From: Mytilus galloprovincialis | Lineage: Eukaryota > Mollusca > Bivalvia > Mytilida > Mytilidae | Direction: 5' to 3' | NCBI RefSeq assembly: GCF_965363235.1 | Contig: NC_134845.1 | Span: 68,973,261 to 69,037,260, forward strand | Length of the DNA: 64,000 nt | Part shown: piece after piece, positions 57,775 to 64,000 of the stretch | Position numbering within the stretch: the stretch's first letter is position 1 | How the letters are laid out: each line of letters opens with the position of its first letter | Notes under the pieces: model-generated | The model's database searches: none | What the model saw: only the letters and a program-made list of their open reading frames with translations | Told to the model about the DNA's origin: nothing | Made by a program: the position numbers and the translations under genes

Positions 57775-60430
57775 ATAAAGTGTCTATGTCTATTAAAGAT
57801 GAACATATACATATTAGTGTTAGCAAATTGAAATAATTGTCATCTAGTTAATATATAGACATGTATTGTTTTGTTTCCCTTGGATATTTGTTGAATTAAA
57901 AGATAATGTATTTTTGTTTCTTTTGTTTTTTCTAACTTTTGAACATAAGATTATCATACAACTTTATTAAGAAAAAACGTACACTTTTCATGGAACTTCA
58001 ACTGAATGTTCATTACGATTTATTTTTTAATGTTACTATTTTTGTCTTACCTTTGTTGTCTCTGCAATTGCTAATCTTGAACCGAAGTACCAATGTTAGA
58101 TAACGTAATTTGACAGTCTACTTTATTTAAAAGTGCTCGTGTGGTCAGCACTTTGGTGTTGAAATGAATATCAATTATGTCGTAATTTTATGAATTTCGT
58201 GCTAACAAAAGTATGAATGCTTTAATACAAAGGATTTTCTCATCCCAGTCATATATTACCTTAGCTATATTTGACACAACTTTTTGAAATGTGTGGTCCT
58301 CAGTACTCAATATCGGTCACATAACCCGTCATTAACATATACATAAATATATATACATAGCAAGCTGGCTTATTTGGATGCTTTTATGTCTGTCAGTTTT
58401 CATTGTATAGGTTCAAAAATCAATAAAGTATCGTTTTTACCTGTCTAAGAATTATATTTTGGTTAAACGAAACGCTTGGTTTACTTTTGTTTCACTTTGA
58501 ACGTTGTTTTTTCCATGATATGGCGGACAAAGATTTAAACATGCGCAATCTATAGCCATCGCTAGATTCCGGAATGAATTGAAGGTCATATGAATACAGA
58601 TGCTATCATGTAGAATTTGTACTTAAAGTAAATAATTCAGCATCGATGTTACTTTGCTTATTTTGACAAAATTGAGCCTAATTATTATTCAATTGTTTCA
58701 CTTTAATTGATGATTGAAACAAACAAATTTAAACACATTTTTAGCTGATCATTACTCACGGTAACTTGTTTTTGTCATTTTTTTATACAATGATACACAT
58801 TTAGATGGACAAAAAATGAATTCAAGATATTCAATTTCTGCCAAAATATAACTTCAATGATTTCATATTGTAAATACAAAATCTGTCATTTGTCTTTGTT
58901 TGTCCTCTACCGTTTTTCTCATTTTATTCATTCGATCATTGTAACTGATGACTGAATTAAATATTATCATATTTAGTTCGTGAATAACTATATTTTGCTA
59001 TTATGCGCTATAAATCCGGTTTTTATATTCGTTGTTCCTTGTTGATTAAATTCAAAATGAGAAAAAATGAAAAAAAAACCCATAATATAACTCATCAGAC
59101 GGTGTGGTTAGGTTTTTGTTCGTTATACGGATTTTCCAAAAAAGATGTAACACATCATGTGACACAATCAATATACATTCAGTGTAATCGAAACACGGAA
59201 GTATTATACACATGAACGACTTGACAAACGCTCTAAACGTACGGGAAAAATAACAATTGTAGTAAGTATGAATATCAAAATTATTTGTTGTGCGTTCATT
59301 TAGATTATCAAACTAATTTATTCTTACATCTAATCAAATTCTTTTAGATAATAATTATACACGAATTATGTTTTCTGAAGAAGAAAAAATAATACAACTG
59401 GTATATATGTAATAGCAGTCGTTAAAAGGTTTAAACATAACATATAATGCAAAACTAATCAATTCAAATATATAGTAGATAATTTCTTAAACTAATCACT
59501 GGGTAAAAACAAAAACTTGAATCACGTTTAAACAAATCGGGTTAACAAATTTTCTTTGAAATTTTGTGTACTCAATTATCTAAATTTTTAGATTGTTTTC
59601 AATTGTCAGCCTGATTAATAGTTGATGACTATTTTAATCGTGGTAATGTGCAAGTTACCTCCTAATTTAATTTCGTGTGAAATTTTACTTAAAAAATCCA
59701 TTATTTATAGATTAAAGCTTGGTACGAGGAAATTTATTATATGTTTTTTTTTTTCAAACAAATGATTATTTGGTTCAAGTGCATTTTAATCAAAATTGAA
59801 ATCCGTTAATTTGTATTTTTTCAAAATCATACACATTTATTGGATTGTAAGGCCTCAACATGTTTGTTCTGAAAGCTACATATCATTGGAGTTAAAATTC
59901 TACAAATAAATATATAGCGTTAATTTTCGCTATATTATAGTTGCCATGAAACCAAAACTGTTTTGTATTACCGCAAAAACATATCTTAAAACGATATTTT
60001 CCCTATGAATTTCATTTTAGTCACAGTTTCCCTGAAAGTAACATTACTTTTGGAAATAAATCAAATGAAAAAAGAAATTTTATTCATTTTTAAAATTGTT
60101 TGCAGTATTCAACCTATAATGATCAAGAAACGAATAGTATTATTATAATAATATGTGGATATTTGCATGGAACTCTGATAACCGAAATGCTTTATCATTT
60201 AAAAAAAATATATTGCACTCTCTAACTTATCGTAATATATCCAACAATTAGCAACGTGACCTGTATATAATTTTATCCTTAAACTGCTCTTTGAATGTAC
60301 CAACTATATAGCGGGTTAGAAATTGGTAAAGTTATTTAGCACAATAATGGCAATTTCGCAGGTAGTAAGATAGGCATCTGAATTAAATGATAAAAAATTC
60401 AAACAAAAGATTTCAATAAGGAAGACATTT
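57775..60430. other. No coding exon identified; upstream of the ubiquitin-like gene
   Basis: About 58140-58320 is a decayed piece of the hammerhead element family (ggtgttgaaatgaatatcaa ... cccagtcatatattacctta). The rest is AT-rich and unassigned. The non-coding first exon and promoter of the ubiquitin-like gene should lie in this stretch, but I could not place them. Confidence 0.4.
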
Positions 60431-60446
60431 TTTATAATGATTTCAG

Positions 60447-60704
60447 ATGCAGATTTATGTCAAAACTATAACAGGAAGGGAAGTACCTATTTATGTTTGT
60501 GCTTCAGATACTACAGACATTTTAAAATCACTAGTTGAGGACAAAGTTGGAATCCCTGGGGATCAACAGCGTCTCCTTTTTGCTGGAAAAGAACTTGAAA
60601 AAGGTCGAACTTTATCTAGCTACAATATAATAAACGGTTCAACTCTTCACTTGGTAGTGACTGAGAGAGGAGGGAATGCTACGGTTGAACATAGTTGTGA
60701 CTAG
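60447..60704 (+). CDS. Single-domain ubiquitin-like protein with C-terminal extension
   Basis: 85 residues, colinear with ubiquitin over 76 positions with no gaps; by hand count about 46 of 76 are identical. Kept: K6, K27, K33, K48 ([11 protein letters not shown]), H68, R74 and the final GG (75-76). Changed: K11 to R, K29 to L, I44 to L, K63 to N, R72 to T and L73 to E. A nine-residue extension (NATVEHSCD) follows GG, so a peptidase would have to remove it before conjugation. The ATG directly follows an acceptor (aatgatttcag|atg), the layout of animal polyubiquitin genes with an intron in the 5' UTR. Loss of R72 would be expected to weaken use of the ubiquitin E1. It could be a specialised modifier or a decaying polyubiquitin derivative, but the frame is intact. 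Confidence 0.88.
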   Translation: MQIYVKTITGREVPIYVCASDTTDILKSLVEDKVGIPGDQQRLLFAGKELEKGRTLSSYNIINGSTLHLVVTERGGNATVEHSCD

Positions 60705-60883
60705 CAAAAACATGAAAATCAAACATGGACATAAACATTTCAGATAAAAATAAAATGACTTCCTTTAGAATGGCTACGTTTGGCATACTATGGTGAAGAT
60801 AAAATGTGTGATGTGTTATTGTAATTTTTATATTATATTTGAAATATACTGTGAGGAGTAAATATGTAATATTGATTTGTTTC

Positions 60884-60889
60884 AATAAA
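60884..60889 (+). terminator. Polyadenylation signal of the ubiquitin-like gene
   Basis: AATAAA 180 nt after the stop. The SINE starts within about 10 bp, so the SINE sits at or just past the cleavage site. Confidence 0.65.
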
Positions 60890-60891
60890 TA

Positions 60892-61322
60892 TTGACCCCC
60901 AAGGTTGACTGGGGAATAGAAATATGGTCACTTGGTCTTCTCCCGACCGGCACTAAAACGCTTGCCGAATCGGGGCGTCCGTTTGGATGTGCGGGATGTA
61001 TCAAGTTCGCAGTCACGTCCAGTCAGAAGGGGGACGTTAAATCCGATGCCTCGTGTAAAGAGAGTGCCACGCTCTTTGCATGTTAAGAACCCGTGCAACA
61101 ACTCTTTGAGGGTTCCGTAGGTGGCCTGTTACAAGGCAAAATTTCTGTCCCTAACCAATATACCCTCATTTTGCAGTGGGAGTCCAAATTTCTCCGACCG
61201 TCATCCCAGATGGCCTCTATTGTATCAACCTACCTATTGTATTTATTGTGAACTTGTTCTCGTCCTGAATATGAATGAAATATATCCACTGGACGTTAAG
61301 CAATCAACAATTAATCAATCAA
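60892..61322 (+). mobile_element. Full-length SINE
   Basis: About 430 bp from gactggggaatagaaatatg to the (caat)n tail. It includes cccgaccggcactaaaacg, gtgcgggatgtatcaag, gacgttaaatccgatgcctc, tccgtaggtggcctgtta, cttgttctcgtcctgaatat and ccactggacgttaagcaatc. Other copies: 20925-21225, 39527-40690 (split) and 51600-51655 (fragment). Open frames crossing it are not genes. Confidence 0.8.
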
Positions 61323-61339
61323 TAAATATTGTTTATCAA

Positions 61340-63230
61340 TGACTTAATAACAAAAGTACGCAAGGTGTATTGCATAGAGCTCTAGCTAATAAAAGGATAT
61401 ATTCACGTATAGTCTATGATAAATACAACATTTTTAAATATAGCAATACAAAGAAATTAGAAAATAATGATAGTATGATCGGAAAAAATGCAATTACATA
61501 TGTAAATATGGGATCAATTAATATGTGTATCGATGTATAAGTTAAATGATAATACTTCAGATTGATTCCATTGGGAGGAAACACTCTTCAACCTTTTGAC
61601 AAACTGGATTCATGTTTCAGGAAATTATTCAAATCTGTATGTGAACTTTAAAAGAATTGATGTTAGTTATATTATGCTTATTAAATATAATTCCTCTATT
61701 AAACGTTCTGAAAGAAATGTGTATGAACCACTAATGATGTTAAAGATATTCAATATTTTAGTTTAGACGCTACACTTATGATTATAACAAGAGGCTTTTA
61801 TTTCCATATGCCGTTGTTTTAGTTGGGTTTTTTTATTTTTTATAATACATCTGATTAGTTAAGTTTTTGAAACTGATTTTTAAATTTTCCTGTTGTGTTT
61901 TCATACCATACATTTAACGCCTACACATTATTTTGTTTTCCTGACTTTTTCAGTTTTTACTTTGATGTCGATTGCTATCGGCTATATTTAATTCGCGATT
62001 ATTACGATCAGGCAACAGGTTCCCTTCAACATTATTTCAAACTGTCCGTGCCATTTTGTTTTTAATTATTTGGTAATGCTTACTGCTAACCAACCTATTA
62101 TTGCGGATACCTTATTTCGCACAAAAGTGCTTCCTAACCAATTTCGTGACGATTCAATTTAGCGATTTACAAATTTAGTAGATGTACATGTAGTTAAATA
62201 CAGAAAGATCCAAGTTTTACATGTTCGCGACAATGTGTATTCGCGTTATTTTTCTACTCGCAAAAAGTCGCTAAAAAAATCGCTCGTGAAAATAAGTTGG
62301 ATTATAGTATTAACAAATTGTGCAGTCATACCTGTATATTTATATTTTATTTCGTTTATCAATGCTGGGTGTTTTTCATGCAGTTGTCTTAAATTAGAAC
62401 ACATTTTTATTGCTTCGAGTCCCTATAAAAACCCATTGGAATAACGACGGCCTATCATAATATGAATCCATTAAAAATAAATTAACAACTAATTATCAAA
62501 CTCCTGTGGGACATAATGCAAAAAGTTATAATTATGATGACCATAACCGGAAACTTGTATGTACTCATGTAAATGTTTTATTCGAAGTTTGATGTGTATG
62601 AACTTAAAAAAAAAGTTTTTTTAATGTCAAATAGGTACAATCAATGTGCAGTATTAAAAATGTAAGAAAACACCTCAATTACTATATTTTTGCTTTAACA
62701 TTTGATTATGATGGGATTTAATCTACAACAGTTGATGACTTCATTAGAAAAAAATTTGGTCAGATAAAACCAGCATTAATCCACATTCGGATAATTTATT
62801 GAGAACAATCTGATTGGTTTCAATTTTATGGTTTCATAAAAGGTGTCCCCTCTTAGGCCATTAAAGTCCTAAATCCTCCCATACTTGAAATTATAAACGA
62901 TTTAAAGTACAGAAATTATTCTCAAATTTGTATCAACTTTAAACGCGAAAATATTTATTCTCATGGTATCCCTGCCGATTAAGGTTAGAATATCATTTTT
63001 TTTAATAAATATTGTGGAACAGGAAACATGTTTTACAACAGATTACTTACTTCCTCTGCCTTACTACATTATATATTCACTTCAAAGTGTATGTATTTTT
63101 GAACAAGGAAGTGTGTGATCATGTTACTAAATCAGTACAAATTTCTGGTTGAAAAGTAAGAAAAAGGAAATATTTATTGAAACAAATCAGTATAACATAT
63201 TTATTGTGAACAGTTTGTACAAATCTTCAC
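61340..63230. other. No gene seen
   Basis: AT-rich intergenic DNA with scattered chance ORFs; no recurring repeat recognised. Confidence 0.45.
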
Positions 63231-63234
63231 ATGT

Positions 63235-63335
63235 GTGCAAGGCCGTACGGTGACACATAGCTGTTCAATTTTGTGTCAATTGGTTTCTTCTGGAGAGTTT
63301 TTCTAGTGGCAAATCATTCCACATCTTGTTTTTTT
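63235..63335 (+). repeat. Mussel interspersed repeat, 3' part
   Basis: aggccgtacggtgacacata ... ggagagtttttctagtgg ... tccacatcttg; a diverged, 5'-truncated copy. Confidence 0.65.
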
Positions 63336-63636
63336 TTATATATATATAAAACATATTCGTCGTTTGTAAATGATACCATTTTAGATGTAGATTTTTCAAA
63401 CCTTTAATTTGACAGATAGTTACAGTCGATTTCGAACTCTCAAAATCACAGTTAAGCAATATTTCTAGAAATAGACCAAATAGAAAGTCTGAAAAGCTAC
63501 TGAAATGAATGCAAGATGATTGTATAAACAAAACTAAATTTACCACATGAAATACATTTGAAAATTGATTGAAAGATAAAAAGACAAAGCATATATAAAT
63601 CAAACTTTAAAGATATGATCAACATCCATACTATAA

Positions 63637-63642
63637 TTTATT
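63637..63642 (-). terminator. Polyadenylation signal of the paralogous receptor gene
   Basis: AATAAA on the minus strand at the place corresponding to 10906-10911 of the first gene. Confidence 0.55.
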
Positions 63643-63853
63643 TTATAGTGGATTCAATCTTTATTTCAAACAAGTAAATTAAATAATTGTTAAATACTAA
63701 AGCTATCAACTACTTTTGAAACTTTTTAAGTACAAGTTCAATCTTTAATTTTGTATAACATATTCGAATTCGTCATGCAAATAAACTGAATTGGTTCACT
63801 AAGAATCAAATATAAAATATTTGACTGCTCAATTGGCCGGTATATTCTCTCAT

Positions 63854-63910
63854 TTATTTCGCTTGTGCCCGGCTATTGTCGTTGATGCTAAGTCGTGATT
63901 TTGGACGGTC
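63854..63910 (-). CDS. Terminal exon of a paralogous receptor gene (partial)
   Basis: The acceptor ctatatag is followed by codons for DRPKSRLSINDNSRAQAK and a stop. The exon and about 320 bp of 3' UTR (63535-63853) align with exon 21 and the 3' UTR of the complete receptor, by eye at around 75-80%. The rest of the gene must lie past 64000 in the same orientation. Only the tail exon is visible, so nothing can be said about its ectodomain. Confidence 0.75.
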   Translation of the reverse strand, partial: DRPKSRLSINDNSRAQAK

Positions 63911-64000
63911 CTATATAGAAAAAAATATTAGGAAAGGAACAATGTATACTTTATACTTTTGTGCAGATAGAAAACTCTACTTATCATTAAAAATATAAAT

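Noticed and set aside
60892-61342. Three overlapping plus-strand ORFs of 60-73 residues
   Set aside because: All lie in the full-length SINE or its tail.

Overview
The window is AT-rich animal DNA, most likely from a marine mussel (Mytilus or a close bivalve relative). The evidence is short exons in long introns with GT-AG borders and mollusc-type interspersed repeats. These include a family carrying gaaggccgtacggtg and ending near cataccacatcttctt, a SINE ending ccactggacgttaagcaa plus (caat)n, permuted Penelope-like elements, and hammerhead-ribozyme repeats. Species is inferred from repeat recognition, not from a search.

The main host gene runs on the minus strand from 38183 to 11126. I could place 21 exons whose splice phases all agree. 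They sum to 2667 nt, a closed 888-residue frame. The protein has a signal peptide, a secreted module beginning HFRGG, five EGF modules encoded by phase 1-1 exons, and a seven-helix bundle of the adhesion GPCR type. There is no room for a GAIN/GPS domain between the last EGF and helix 1. The EGF exons arose partly by a local tandem duplication. A second copy of the last coding exon and 3' UTR, same strand, sits at 63530-63930, so a paralogue continues beyond the right edge.

Region by region: 1-6931 is bounded by inverted repeats of about 390 bp and is packed with nested inverted and tandem repeats. 6932-10795 is repeats and unassigned sequence. 10795-38183 is the receptor gene, with a foldback element in one intron, a Penelope-like element in another, and several hammerhead motifs. 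38580-39295 is a tandem dimer of a ~350-nt hammerhead element just upstream of the receptor start. 39527-46440 is nested mobile DNA (SINE, two MITEs, two Penelope-like copies, one with an N-terminal GIY-YIG domain).

46440-55015 holds an intact Tc1-like transposase (DD35E spacing, minus), an intronless BEN-domain gene (plus) and a broken FLYWCH-MULE transposase (minus). 55800-60400 is repeats and unassigned sequence. 60447-60704 is a single-domain ubiquitin-like gene whose ATG directly follows a splice acceptor. A full-length SINE follows it immediately.

The most interesting items are the GAIN-less EGF/7TM receptor and its paralogue, the tandem hammerhead (retrozyme-like) dimer, the divergent ubiquitin-like protein, and the BEN-domain gene beside an intact transposase.
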